Positions 24,548 through 33,185 are shown, counted from the first letter of the stretch. The stretch is 40,916 nt of DNA from an uncultured Lachnospiraceae bacterium (GCA_910579505.1 CAJTTZ010000017.1:1-40916); one strand, 5' to 3'. The notes: generated by a model from the sequence alone, not told the origin. Numbers and translations are program-made.

Positions 24548-25507
24548 ATGGCTGATACAGCACCAACGGCTCTGACAAAAACAACCAGTGATATCCAAGA
24601 AGTATGTATTGAATCCGTTCAATCTGATATAAAAAGCCTGATTTATGTTGTTCGTAATCAGCAAGTTATGATAGACAGTGACTTAGCAATGCTGTATCAG
24701 GTAGAAACAAAAGTGTTTAATCAAGCAGTAAAACGGAATATCTCACGTTTCCCCAGTAATTTTAGGTTTCAACTTAATAAAGATGAATTTGAGTCTTTGA
24801 GGTCACAATTTGTGACCTCAAAGGAAAATAATAAAAAAGGCGGACGAAGATATTTGCCATATGTTTTTACAGAACAAGGCATTGCAATGTTGTCAGCTGT
24901 CCTAAGAAGTGATACTGCAATTCAAATTAGTATTAACATTATGAATGCTTTTGTGGAAATGCGGTGTTTTATTGCTAATAATGCCCTGCTTTTTGAACGT
25001 ATCAGTGCTGTTGAGTTGCGGCAGTTAGATTATCAAAAACAGACCGACGAAAAATTAGAGCAGATATTTGAGTACATATCCGAGCATGAGGAAACCAGTC
25101 AAAAAATATTCTTTGACGGACAGATTTACGATGCATTCAGTCTGATAATAAATCTAATTCAAAAAGCAGAGAAAGAAATCACTCTGATAGACGGATATGT
25201 AGATGTTGAGACATTGAACCTGCTTTCAAAGAAAAAGACTGATGTTGCAGTAACTATTTATACGCAGAAACAGACGCAGCTAACGAAAGCCGATGTTAAT
25301 AAATTCAATTCACAGTACCCGACATTGAAGATAAAATATACCAAAGTATTCCATGACAGGTTTTTGATTCTTGACCGAACGACAGCCTATCATGTAGGAG
25401 CATCTTTGAAAGATGCCGGAAAAAAGTGTTTTGGCATTAATCTAATTCAAGATGCCGGTATCATTAAAGACATTCTGCAACGATTGGCACTGGAAACGGA
25501 GGAATGA
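24548..25507 (+). CDS. ORF6N domain protein with C-terminal PLD-like half-domain
   Basis: 319 residues. The N-terminal ORF6N domain (about 30-125) reads VVRNQQVMIDSDLAMLYQVE, NISRFPSNFRFQL and YVFTEQGIAMLSAVLRS, as in phage anti-repressors. A coiled linker follows (about 150-190). The C-terminal part resembles a phospholipase-D/restriction-type fold: ITLIDGYVDVETLNLL, VTIYTQK, and FHDRFLILDRTTAYHVGAS with an H-x6-D motif. The role may be DNA binding in phage or stress regulation; catalysis is uncertain because only one HxD-type motif is seen. Codon usage is AT-rich, unlike the flanking housekeeping genes. Confidence 0.82.
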   Translation: MADTAPTALTKTTSDIQEVCIESVQSDIKSLIYVVRNQQVMIDSDLAMLYQVETKVFNQAVKRNISRFPSNFRFQLNKDEFESLRSQFVTSKENNKKGGRRYLPYVFTEQGIAMLSAVLRSDTAIQISINIMNAFVEMRCFIANNALLFERISAVELRQLDYQKQTDEKLEQIFEYISEHEETSQKIFFDGQIYDAFSLIINLIQKAEKEITLIDGYVDVETLNLLSKKKTDVAVTIYTQKQTQLTKADVNKFNSQYPTLKIKYTKVFHDRFLILDRTTAYHVGASLKDAGKKCFGINLIQDAGIIKDILQRLALETEE

Positions 25508-25561
25508 GAAACCTAGGCATCCTTAAAAAATATTGTTTTTATATCAAAGAGGAACAAAATA

Positions 25562-26071
25562 ATGTCAAAAATTTTATTTCTGGATATAGACGGTGTGCTC
25601 AATTCCAATTTCTGGAATGACAGTCACCAGACAGAAATCAGTGACGGCACATTGATTGATGCGGAAAAAATCGAACTACTGGCACGTTTGGTAAAAGAGA
25701 CAGATGCAGAAATCATTCTTCATTCCGGCTGGCGCTTTTGGTTTGACACCGAATTAAAACCGCTATGCACAGAAGCGAGGAAACTGGCGGAGCTATTAGC
25801 AAAAGAAAACTTGTATATAAGCGGGGTAACCCCGGATCTGACCACCGAAGAAATCAGAAAAACAAAGAAATTCAGTCTGGTAAAAGCTGACGAAATTCTT
25901 TTGTGGATAAGTTTACATAATGATGTTACGGCATGGGTCGTTCTTGACGATCTTGATTTGCACAATGATCAGGTCAGACAGCATCAGTTGAAAACGGACC
26001 CGACAATCGGGCTTACGCTTGAGGATGTAAAACAGGCTGTAAAAATTCTGACTGGTAATCTGAAATTGTGA
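25562..26071 (+). CDS. HAD-like protein of the HAD_SAK type
   Basis: 169 residues. The N-terminal FLDIDGVLNSNFWND gives the HAD motif DxDG, and ILHSGWRFWF follows as motif II. AWVVLDDLDLH near the end provides the acidic motif. The layout resembles the HAD domains of 'Swiss Army knife' RNA-repair proteins (HAD_SAK), which are often stand-alone small phosphatase-like proteins. The substrate is unknown. Its stop overlaps the region just before the next HAD gene, so they are probably cotranscribed. Confidence 0.78.
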   Translation: MSKILFLDIDGVLNSNFWNDSHQTEISDGTLIDAEKIELLARLVKETDAEIILHSGWRFWFDTELKPLCTEARKLAELLAKENLYISGVTPDLTTEEIRKTKKFSLVKADEILLWISLHNDVTAWVVLDDLDLHNDQVRQHQLKTDPTIGLTLEDVKQAVKILTGNLKL

Positions 26072-26091
26072 ATGGGAGAAACCAAGCAGCT

Positions 26092-26766
26092 ATGAAAACA
26101 GTAGTTTTTGATTTGGGCGGAACAATAATGCAGTATGTCGGAATGCCTTATTCGTGGGTGGATTTCTACTATAAGGGATTTGAATCAATTATTCAGAAAT
26201 ACAATATCAACATCTCACAAGAGATTATAGGAAATTCAGTGCAAATGTTAAAGGAATTTAACCCACGCATTAGTGATCGGGAGATTGAGTATTCCCCAGA
26301 GTATATTTTCACAAAAGTATTGGAACCGTGGCATATAGATATCGCGCTCCAAAGCTGTATAGAAATTTTCTGGAATGGATTACAGTTGAAGGCTGAAATA
26401 TATCCAGAAACAACAAATATATTACATACGCTTAAGGAAAGGGGATATGCGATAGCTGCATTGACTGATTTACCCAGTGCAATGCCCGATGAAATTTTCA
26501 AACGGGATATTTCAGAATTATTGGGTTATTTTGATTATTATGTCTCCTCCTCTGTTTCGGGATATCGAAAGCCGAGCTGCAGAGGATTACAAATGATTGC
26601 CGAAAAATTCACCATACCAATCACAGAATTGATTTTTATTGGAGATGAAGAAAAGGATAGGAAAACCGCTTACAATGCTAATTGTAAATTTATCAAGATA
26701 CAGCGTGTAGAAAAGCAAAAGGGTACCATTAACAATTTGTATGAACTATTAGAAGTATTGCCCTAA
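26092..26766 (+). CDS. HAD family hydrolase
   Basis: 224 residues from the ATG at 26092, preceded by GGGAG; a GTG at 26068 overlapping the previous stop is possible. VVFDLGGTIM carries the nucleophile Asp, though the usual second Asp of DxD is replaced (DLGGT). AALTDLPS is motif II, SGYRKPSCRG holds the Lys, and FIGDEEKDRKTAYNA supplies the acidic motif. It is a Cof/phosphoglycolate-phosphatase-like member, phosphatase or noncatalytic; DLGGT is common among HAD-IA proteins. Confidence 0.8.
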   Translation: MKTVVFDLGGTIMQYVGMPYSWVDFYYKGFESIIQKYNINISQEIIGNSVQMLKEFNPRISDREIEYSPEYIFTKVLEPWHIDIALQSCIEIFWNGLQLKAEIYPETTNILHTLKERGYAIAALTDLPSAMPDEIFKRDISELLGYFDYYVSSSVSGYRKPSCRGLQMIAEKFTIPITELIFIGDEEKDRKTAYNANCKFIKIQRVEKQKGTINNLYELLEVLP

Positions 26767-26856
26767 TACTCTTTTAAATTTTGCACCCATTGGGGGAAAT
26801 TTTAAAGCAGTATTAAAAACTCATGCTTTTATACATTTATTCCTTTTCCAAAAAGT

Positions 26857-26871
26857 TGACACAAGATGTCA
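26857..26871. promoter_or_regulatory. Inverted repeat TGACA-N5-TGTCA upstream of the UDG-like gene
   Basis: A perfect 5-bp inverted repeat with a 5-base spacer overlaps a TTGACA box 54 bases before the next start codon. A second symmetric pair ACACAA/TTGTGT spans the same site. It looks like a repressor operator over a promoter, but the -10 spacing is unclear. Confidence 0.45.
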
Positions 26872-26924
26872 TCTTTTTTGTGTTATCCTATTAGCAGACA
26901 GACTTCAAAAAGGAGTATGAAGAT

Positions 26925-27530
26925 ATGAATATAAAAGCGGAACTGGAAACAAAATTAGGTGCAGTAACCGGCATCTATCTGAACAATATTGAAATTGACC
27001 CGCTCACAGTCAAGGCTATTATGATAAATGAAGTCGTCCCCTCCGACCCCTTACAGGATTTTTACGGAGCCGACGACGCTGCGTATCTGAATACAACGAT
27101 TCCCCTTTTCCAGATGGCAGGCGCAGAGGTCACTTCCATACAGGACATTTTGCAAAAGGGGATCTATATCACAAACGCCGTAAAAACACCGAAGTCAGAA
27201 TACACCATTGACAAGGGCAGCATCGAAGACAGTCTGCCCTATCTGGAAGCGGAGCTTTCTCTATTTCCCAACGTAAAGGTTATTATGCTTATGGGTGATG
27301 TGGCAAAGAAAGCTTTTAACATGATTACGAAAAAGGCGTCAAAGAAAAACGCGGTTCCCGCCATTTCCACCTACAAACTGCGAAACAGCGAAATCTATTA
27401 TGAGGGGATCCGAATCATGCCGTCCTACATTATGACAGGAGGAAACATCCTGATCGAAAAATCAAAAGTGACGATGGCGGCAGAAGACATCGCAGCGATG
27501 CTGGAAATCATCAGGCAGCCCCAGCAATGA
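26925..27530 (+). CDS. Uracil-DNA glycosylase superfamily-like protein
   Basis: 201 residues. IMINEVVPSDPLQDFYG resembles the first motif region of UDG-superfamily proteins, VIMLMGDVAKKAF the central strand, and IMPSYIMTGGN the PS...N region near the end. No Fe-S cysteines are seen. AAAGGAGTATGAAGAT precedes the ATG. The gene is monocistronic with a following terminator. I am moderately sure of the family; enzymatic activity is inferred. Confidence 0.6.
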   Translation: MNIKAELETKLGAVTGIYLNNIEIDPLTVKAIMINEVVPSDPLQDFYGADDAAYLNTTIPLFQMAGAEVTSIQDILQKGIYITNAVKTPKSEYTIDKGSIEDSLPYLEAELSLFPNVKVIMLMGDVAKKAFNMITKKASKKNAVPAISTYKLRNSEIYYEGIRIMPSYIMTGGNILIEKSKVTMAAEDIAAMLEIIRQPQQ

Positions 27531-27538
27531 CAGAGTCA

Positions 27539-27568
27539 GCCTGACCACACCGCTGTCAGGCCTTTTCT
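27539..27568 (+). terminator. Terminator of the UDG-like gene
   Basis: GCCTGAC (27539-27545) and GTCAGGC (27555-27561) form a perfect 7-bp stem followed by CTTTTCT. Confidence 0.75.
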
Positions 27569-27619
27569 ATCGCAGATACCCGGGACCCCGTTTTCGCCGT
27601 CGTGATCGCCTATGCGCAC

Positions 27620-27660
27620 AAAACAGGCGACACAATCGCGCCGCCTGTTTTCGCTCTTTT
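27620..27660. terminator. Bidirectional terminator between convergent genes
   Basis: AAAACAGGCG (27620-27629) and CGCCTGTTTT (27642-27651) form a perfect 10-bp stem with A and T ends on both sides. It is 31-71 bases beyond the oleate hydratase stop and can serve both directions. Confidence 0.8.
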
Positions 27661-27690
27661 ATGGTAAAACTCTAACCTTGTAGTATAGTT

Positions 27691-29718
27691 TTACATCCAT
27701 TCCTTTAAAACACCCTGATCCCGCATCACCTTCTCAACCACCGTGCCTTTCACCAGTTTCAGCACCAGTTTCTTCACCGGGTTTAACGGTCCCAGATTGA
27801 TTTCAAGCGGGGACTTGCCGTCCATCAGCTTCACGCTGCTGGAGAGAAGCTCCCTGATATCGTAAACGCTGCCCCACACTTCCGGCACGCCCCTGTCCAC
27901 GCCGAGCAGCCCGTAAACGGCTTCCATAGCGGTTCTGACAGAATACTCTGTGGTGAACACGGTGTCTCTCGGGGTCTGTGCAAACTGGCCAAGGAACGCA
28001 AAATTCACGCAGCCGTCAGGAATCACGTCAGGCCTGTCGCCCGCTGTTCTCGGCATGAAAAATGCGGTAATATAAGGCATCATGGTAGGCACGCACACTG
28101 CGCTCTTCTCCGCAAGTTCGTCGATTTCCTCCACCGGCACGCCCAGATGGTAGAGCCACTCCTGCGTGATCTCCTTACCTGTACAATCCTTCATGGGCTT
28201 CTTCACATAATCGCCCTCCACATCCGTGAAGAGACCGTACACCCAGACGCAGACTTTCTTTTTATCCTGCTCCTTAAACTGCCCCTGCCTGTTGATGGTC
28301 CAGCTTAAGAGCCATGAGGAATCCTGGCAGCTCACGATACCGCCGGTTACCACCTTGCCGCTTCTCGGGTCGCGCTTGCAGATTGCCTCGATATAGGGGA
28401 GAATCTTGTCGTCCAGCGTGGTGACGGTAGCGGACTCCCAGTTTGTCTTCGCCACATCGGAGCAGAACTTCTCGGGACGTCCAAAGGAAGGATCCTGCTT
28501 CGCAATATTTTTCCAGAGGCTCCAGCAGCCGCTTGTGCGCACCTCTGCATCCCCGTTAGGCGCGTGGTTCTGGTCGCCGTAGATGGTCCCTTCCGTGCAG
28601 CTTCCGTTGGTCACGAAGACAAGGTCATTTTCGGTTAACATAATACCTTTTTCGACGCCCTTCACCTTGCACTCGATGGCCTTGGCTATCTTTTTATCTC
28701 CCTCAAATCCGAAGATTACGTTGGTCACTTCGGTGTTAAACTGGAAGTCAACGCCCGCTGCCTCCAGATACTTCTGCATGGGCAGAATCAGTGACTCATA
28801 CTGGTTATATTTCGTAAATTTCAAGGCGCTGAAATCCGGCAGCCCCGCGATATGATGGATAAACCGCTGGAAGTACAGCTTCATCTCCAGTGCGCTGTGC
28901 CAGTTCTCAAAGGCGAACATGGTGCGCCAGTACAGCCAGAACGTGGAGTCAAACACTTCCTCGTCGAACACATCCTCGATGGTCTTGTCATAGAGATCCT
29001 CATCCTTCGTCATAAAGAGTTTCATAATCTCCATGCAGCCCTTCTGGCTGAGATTGAATTTGCCGTCCGTGTGGGCGTCCTGCCCCCTGTTAACGGTGGC
29101 ACGGCAGAGAGAGTAGTTCGGGTCCTCCTTGTTCAGCCAGTAATATTCGTCCAGCACCGACACACCCGGCGTCTCGATGGAAGGAATGCTGCGGAACAGG
29201 TCCCACAGACATTCGAAATGGTTCTCCATCTCCCTTCCGCCGCGCATCACATAACCTCTGGTCGGATCGTCGATGCCGTCACAGGCGCCGCCCGCTATGT
29301 CCATGGACTCTAAAATGTGAATGTGGCTGCCGGGCATCTGTCCGTCGCGTACAAGGAAGCACGCCGCCGCAAGGGACGCAAGGCCGCTGCCTACAATGTA
29401 GGCGTTTTTCTCATCCACCCCTTCCGGTTTCTTCGGTTTAGCAAACGCCTCATAGTTGCCGTTGCTGTAATAGATTCCCTTGCTGTTTTTATCGTACCGT
29501 CCAAGCTCGGTGTTTCGGTAATCCAGCTCCGTGTATTTTCTGCGCCCTTTCGCAGCAGCCGCTTCCCCGCTTGCACCGTCAATGCTGTCGTCCGCCGCCT
29601 GACCCGGCTCCATTCCCACATGCGCCTTTTTCTGTAAGCTCTTCGCCGCCAGTGCAGCTCCCGCTCCTGCTGCCGCCACTGCCGCCACGCCAAGTCCGAT
29701 ACTCTTCTTGTTTGCCAT
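27691..29718 (-). CDS. Oleate hydratase (MCRA family) with N-terminal hydrophobic anchor
   Basis: 675 residues from the ATG at 29718, preceded by AGAAAGGTGGAACATAT; the open frame extends upstream without a ribosome site. The FAD motif is AYIVGSGLASLAAACFLVRD (about 106-125). MRGGREMENHFECLWDLF holds the conserved catalytic Glu region, and YVMRGG, FTTEYSVRTAMEAVYGL are family marks. It hydrates cis-9 unsaturated fatty acids to 10-hydroxy acids, often for detoxification. The first ~90 residues are unusual: a hydrophobic Ala/Gly helix (IGLGVAAVAAAGAGAALAA) and a charged linker, suggesting membrane attachment. A TetR regulator lies upstream. Confidence 0.92.
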   Translation of the reverse strand: MANKKSIGLGVAAVAAAGAGAALAAKSLQKKAHVGMEPGQAADDSIDGASGEAAAAKGRRKYTELDYRNTELGRYDKNSKGIYYSNGNYEAFAKPKKPEGVDEKNAYIVGSGLASLAAACFLVRDGQMPGSHIHILESMDIAGGACDGIDDPTRGYVMRGGREMENHFECLWDLFRSIPSIETPGVSVLDEYYWLNKEDPNYSLCRATVNRGQDAHTDGKFNLSQKGCMEIMKLFMTKDEDLYDKTIEDVFDEEVFDSTFWLYWRTMFAFENWHSALEMKLYFQRFIHHIAGLPDFSALKFTKYNQYESLILPMQKYLEAAGVDFQFNTEVTNVIFGFEGDKKIAKAIECKVKGVEKGIMLTENDLVFVTNGSCTEGTIYGDQNHAPNGDAEVRTSGCWSLWKNIAKQDPSFGRPEKFCSDVAKTNWESATVTTLDDKILPYIEAICKRDPRSGKVVTGGIVSCQDSSWLLSWTINRQGQFKEQDKKKVCVWVYGLFTDVEGDYVKKPMKDCTGKEITQEWLYHLGVPVEEIDELAEKSAVCVPTMMPYITAFFMPRTAGDRPDVIPDGCVNFAFLGQFAQTPRDTVFTTEYSVRTAMEAVYGLLGVDRGVPEVWGSVYDIRELLSSSVKLMDGKSPLEINLGPLNPVKKLVLKLVKGTVVEKVMRDQGVLKEWM

Positions 29719-29785
29719 ATATGTTCCACCTTTCTGATTCCGGCGGTTTCCTTCCGCCGCTGTTTTCTTTTTGATTACTAAAGCT

Positions 29786-29814
29786 ATCATACCCATTCTT
29801 CCCGTTTTTACCAA
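29786..29814 (-). promoter_or_regulatory. Promoter of the oleate hydratase gene
   Basis: On the minus strand TTGGTA (29809-29814) and TATGAT (29786-29791) are 17 bases apart, 68 bases before the start. It lies just after the tetR terminator, supporting an independent transcript. Confidence 0.65.
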
Positions 29815-29819
29815 TTTAC

Positions 29820-29858
29820 AAAAAAGGCGAAATGATAAAAAACTTATCATTCCGCCTT
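29820..29858 (-). terminator. Terminator of the TfoX/TetR operon
   Basis: A 15-bp stem with one mismatch (29824-29838 with 29844-29858) is followed on the minus strand by TTTTTTG. Confidence 0.85.
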
Positions 29859-29934
29859 GCTTGATTAGAAAAACAGCGCCATAACACCATTATGCAAATT
29901 AAACTGCTGCCAGTCTATATATTATGTAAACCAT

Positions 29935-30510
29935 TTATCCTGCGTTGTCCGCTTTCTCAAAATTTTCAATGGAGCGGGCGATATTGCCGTGCAGCATAAC
30001 GCCCATATTTTCCACAATCTCCGCATAATCCGCCTTCATGCCGTGGCCGATCCAGTCAAGCATAATTCCCACAAAGCCATACTTGTAAAAATCCGCGATA
30101 AATGCCTTATGATCCGCCGCAAGCGTAATCCCGCGGCACTTTTCCTCCACCACCTCTTTTATCATATCGTATGTAAACTTATAGAGATAGCTTTCTATTT
30201 TTTCCCTGCCGATACTGCGGTACACATTCAGGATAAAATCTTTATTTTCCAGAACAGCGTCAAAAACCTGCCCCATCCCTTCCTGCCATGTATCGTAAGT
30301 CTTTTTGCCCTGCAGCGCTTTCCTGCCGTCCTCCACGCAGACCCATTCCACCAGATCATAAATATCTTTGAAATGATAGTAAAACGCCATCCTGCTGATG
30401 CCGCAGTCCGCCGTGAGATCGTTGATCGTTATTTTTTCAAGCCGCTTTGTCAGAACCAGTTTCTTCAGGGATTCCCCCAGCGCGGTCTTGGTTGTATTTG
30501 TGTTCGGCAT
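29935..30510 (-). CDS. TetR/AcrR family regulator
   Basis: 191 residues. The N-terminal HTH reads ITINDLTADCGISRMAFYYHFKDIYDLVEW, the canonical TetR form. The C-terminal ligand domain (IGREKIESYLYKF, FYKYGFVGIMLDWIGHGMKA) resembles TetR_C_8 members. CAAGGAGAAAGC precedes the start. It lies upstream of, and codirectional with, oleate hydratase, which it may regulate in response to fatty acids; that link is inferred from position alone. Confidence 0.88.
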   Translation of the reverse strand: MPNTNTTKTALGESLKKLVLTKRLEKITINDLTADCGISRMAFYYHFKDIYDLVEWVCVEDGRKALQGKKTYDTWQEGMGQVFDAVLENKDFILNVYRSIGREKIESYLYKFTYDMIKEVVEEKCRGITLAADHKAFIADFYKYGFVGIMLDWIGHGMKADYAEIVENMGVMLHGNIARSIENFEKADNAG

Positions 30511-30529
30511 GGCTTTCTCCTTGTCCTGC

Positions 30530-30850
30530 TTACTTCTTCCTTTTCTTCGGCTCCGGCAGTTCTTTGTACATCTCCTGTAGGATTTCCGTCATCAGAGCCT
30601 CGTTCTCCACGTCCTCCACGATGACCATCTGCGTCTTTGAACCCTCATAAGGATAATCCCTGTCCGCGTCCGGCAGCAGACGCAGAACCGATTCCGTCGG
30701 TTTTAAGAACAGACAGTTGTCGCATATATCGCCGATGAGCTTTCCCTGAAAGTAGACACAGTACTCCCCCATCATCTTTCTGGTGGTCACGTCTCCCACC
30801 CTCTGCAGATTTCCAACCACATAATCGTGAAATTCCTTTGTCGTCGCCAT
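30530..30850 (-). CDS. TfoX N-terminal domain protein
   Basis: 106 residues. TTRKMMGEYCVYFQGKLIGD and CDNCLFLKPTESVLRLLPDA match the TfoX_N fold; the C-terminal TfoX domain is absent. Stand-alone TfoX_N proteins are common in Bacillota and uncharacterised. It ends EPKKRKK. It is 19 bases upstream of tetR in the same transcript. Confidence 0.85.
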   Translation of the reverse strand: MATTKEFHDYVVGNLQRVGDVTTRKMMGEYCVYFQGKLIGDICDNCLFLKPTESVLRLLPDADRDYPYEGSKTQMVIVEDVENEALMTEILQEMYKELPEPKKRKK

Positions 30851-30939
30851 CTTTCCTGCCCTCCCCTTCGGATCAAACTCCTTCTTCTCTTCCCAGCTTA
30901 CGCATTTCCCGCAAAAAATGCGGCAGTTTCATTGCGTTT

Positions 30940-30968
30940 ATTATACCGTATATCCCTAACGCTTACAA
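30940..30968 (-). promoter_or_regulatory. Promoter of the TfoX/TetR operon
   Basis: On the minus strand TTGTAA (30963-30968) and TATAAT (30940-30945) are 17 bases apart. A CCGCA-N7-TGCGG hairpin lies in the leader (about 30908-30924). Confidence 0.7.
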
Positions 30969-30994
30969 GAAAGAGCTTTCCCATCCCGATATTC

Positions 30995-31972
30995 TCACTT
31001 CTCCTCCCAGTATTTCCCGATCTGCTCATCCGTCAGCGAATCGGCAAACTCCTTCTTTAACTCCAAAAAATACGACAGGTCCGTCATAATCCCGTAAAGC
31101 ACCGCACGGTCCTCAAACTCCTGCCTTGTGACCGGCAGTTCGGAATCCTTCATCCGCATAAGCGCCTCCTCCCTACTCGCAAGAAGGTCCCTTGCATTGT
31201 TGGACTCCCCGAACGTCACAGCTGTTTCCCGAAGCAGCTTTGCCACCTGTTCGGTCTGCGGCAGGACGGTGCGCATACTCACAATCTTTTTATAAATGTC
31301 CCTAAGGACAACCGTCTGCTGCTCCCGCATGTTCATATAGTCTATGAAATACTTGGATTCCTGAAAGAATGTATTATTCATATAGGCAAACGCCTGCTTC
31401 TTTCCGGCGTCGATATCCGCCTGCAGCTTTTCAAAACAGTTCCCCGTATAATCCGACCTGTCCTCTTTCCCAATATATTCCGACATCCGCAGGAGTACTG
31501 CCCGCAAATCCTCTTCCAGCCGGTACTGCGTCGTGCGGATCTCTTTTCCCTTTCCCGGCATATACAGATTCAAAAGCGTGCCAATGCCCGCCCCAATCAG
31601 CAAAAGCAGCGCCTCATTGCCGATCTGCGTAAACGCCATCTTCTGTTCCAGCAGATAATGCGTGGCAAGTACCGCATTGGTGGAGACTGCATTTCCAAGG
31701 TGGAGAGGACCGCAGCAGGCGATAAAAAGAAACAGAAAAATACCGTAAGAAAATACATGATATCCCAAAAGGTGAAAAACCATATAAGAAAAAACCGTCG
31801 CCACCAGAAAGGCGCAGATTCTCTTCGCGGAAATAGTGATCGTCTCCCGGCTGGTGTCCTGTATCGTCAGAAGCGTTATGATGCCCGCCGATGTGCTATA
31901 GTTCAGTCCCAGCAGATCAGCGAGGAAAATAGCCGCCGCACTTCCGACGGCAATCTTAAAAAGTTTCAGCAT
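30995..31972 (-). CDS. Aromatic acid exporter family (ArAE/DUF939-like) membrane protein
   Basis: 325 residues from the ATG at 31972, preceded by GGAAAGGCGAAG. The N-terminal half has about four to five membrane helices (IAVGSAAAIFLADLLGLNYS, ALLLLIGAGIGTLLNLYMPG). The C-terminal half is soluble and helical (EEDLRAVLLRMSEYI, MREQQTVVLRDIYKKI). This matches the ArAE N-terminal plus C-terminal arrangement in Bacillota. The substrate is unknown. It is the last gene of the RlmD/DacA operon, 25 bases after the carboxypeptidase. Confidence 0.82.
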   Translation of the reverse strand: MLKLFKIAVGSAAAIFLADLLGLNYSTSAGIITLLTIQDTSRETITISAKRICAFLVATVFSYMVFHLLGYHVFSYGIFLFLFIACCGPLHLGNAVSTNAVLATHYLLEQKMAFTQIGNEALLLLIGAGIGTLLNLYMPGKGKEIRTTQYRLEEDLRAVLLRMSEYIGKEDRSDYTGNCFEKLQADIDAGKKQAFAYMNNTFFQESKYFIDYMNMREQQTVVLRDIYKKIVSMRTVLPQTEQVAKLLRETAVTFGESNNARDLLASREEALMRMKDSELPVTRQEFEDRAVLYGIMTDLSYFLELKKEFADSLTDEQIGKYWEEK

Positions 31973-31997
31973 TGCTTCGCCTTTCCCGCCCCACATA

Positions 31998-33185
31998 TCA
32001 TTCTGACGGAATATACCTGTTGTAGATTTCCACATGGTCGTAAATACAACGCCAGTTACTTGAAGAGCCCGCCGTCACACAGATGTACGGCGTTTTGTCC
32101 GCAGAAATTTCATAGCTTACAGCACAGTTTTTGGACTGGACAATATACCCTGTTTTGGCGCAGAGCACCTCGCCGCCCGTATCCTTGTCCTCGATCTTAC
32201 GCAGAAACCAGTTGGAAATTTCTATGCCGTCCGGGTGCTCTGCGGTAGGCTTTGTGGTGTAAATGTGCTTCGACATCACTTCCCTGCACAGGTCGTTTTG
32301 CAGCGCCGCCTTCATAATAACCGCCATATCGTAGACCGTGCTGTAATGCGCCTCGTCATAAATCCCGACACAGTTGGTAAAATGCGTGCTGCCCGAAATG
32401 CCGAGTTCATCCAGCTTTTCGTCCATCAGTTCCACAAAATCCTCCTGAGACCCCGCCACATAGACGGCAAGCCCCAGCGCCGCGTCACCGCCGGAGTGCA
32501 TCGCCGTCCCATAAAACAGATCCCGGACAGGCACCTTTTCCCCGTCCAGAAAACCAACGGAACTGCAGTCGTTCACATAGGCATAATCCGTAATCTCCAA
32601 CGTCATCTCAAAGGTATCGTCAAGTTTCTCCTCCGGGATATGTTCTGCCGCCACCAGTATCGTCAGAACCTTCGTCATGGAGGCTGGCATGATTCTTTCC
32701 CTGGCTCCCTTTGAGGCAATGATCTGATCAGCGCCCTCGTCCACCAGAATGGCGTGCGTGCTGATGACCTCCTCCGTGGCGATGGACACCGTATCCTCCG
32801 TCTCCTCAAAGAGGTAGACAGGAAGTTCCTCTTCCACTTCCGTTTCCTCTGTCTCAGCTTCTCCCGATGCCTCTTCGATTATGCTATTTTTGATTTTTTC
32901 TATTTCCAGCCTGTCCGGCTGTTCCACCGCTTCTACCGCCTGGTCCTGCGCGCCTTCTTCATCCGCCTTTTTGCCGCGCTTTACGGTTGCGGCGACCAAG
33001 ACCGTGATCACACCTACTATAATCAAAAGCAGAACCCGCTGCATCATCTGCCGCCTTCTCATGCGGCGCTGTCTCTCGCGCCGCATACGCTGCCTTCTCT
33101 CATAGCGGAGGCGGTACTCCCGTTCTTCTCTCTCTTCTTCCGAAATCAGATCTTTCTGACTCTCGTCAAAATAAGATTCTGCCAT
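31998..33185 (-). CDS. D-alanyl-D-alanine carboxypeptidase family (peptidase S11)
   Basis: 395 residues from the ATG at 33185, preceded by GGAGGAGTA. The N-terminal cytoplasmic part is strikingly Arg/Glu rich (RYERRQRMRRERQRRMRRR), followed by one membrane helix (VLLLIIVGVITVLVAATV) and an acidic linker. The catalytic domain has SMTK (PASMTKVLT), SGG in place of SxN (AMHSGGDAA), and KTG (CAKTGYI). It trims the terminal D-Ala of peptidoglycan stem peptides, outside the cell. SGG instead of SGN is a noted deviation but occurs in clostridial relatives. Confidence 0.88.
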   Translation of the reverse strand: MAESYFDESQKDLISEEEREEREYRLRYERRQRMRRERQRRMRRRQMMQRVLLLIIVGVITVLVAATVKRGKKADEEGAQDQAVEAVEQPDRLEIEKIKNSIIEEASGEAETEETEVEEELPVYLFEETEDTVSIATEEVISTHAILVDEGADQIIASKGARERIMPASMTKVLTILVAAEHIPEEKLDDTFEMTLEITDYAYVNDCSSVGFLDGEKVPVRDLFYGTAMHSGGDAALGLAVYVAGSQEDFVELMDEKLDELGISGSTHFTNCVGIYDEAHYSTVYDMAVIMKAALQNDLCREVMSKHIYTTKPTAEHPDGIEISNWFLRKIEDKDTGGEVLCAKTGYIVQSKNCAVSYEISADKTPYICVTAGSSSNWRCIYDHVEIYNRYIPSE

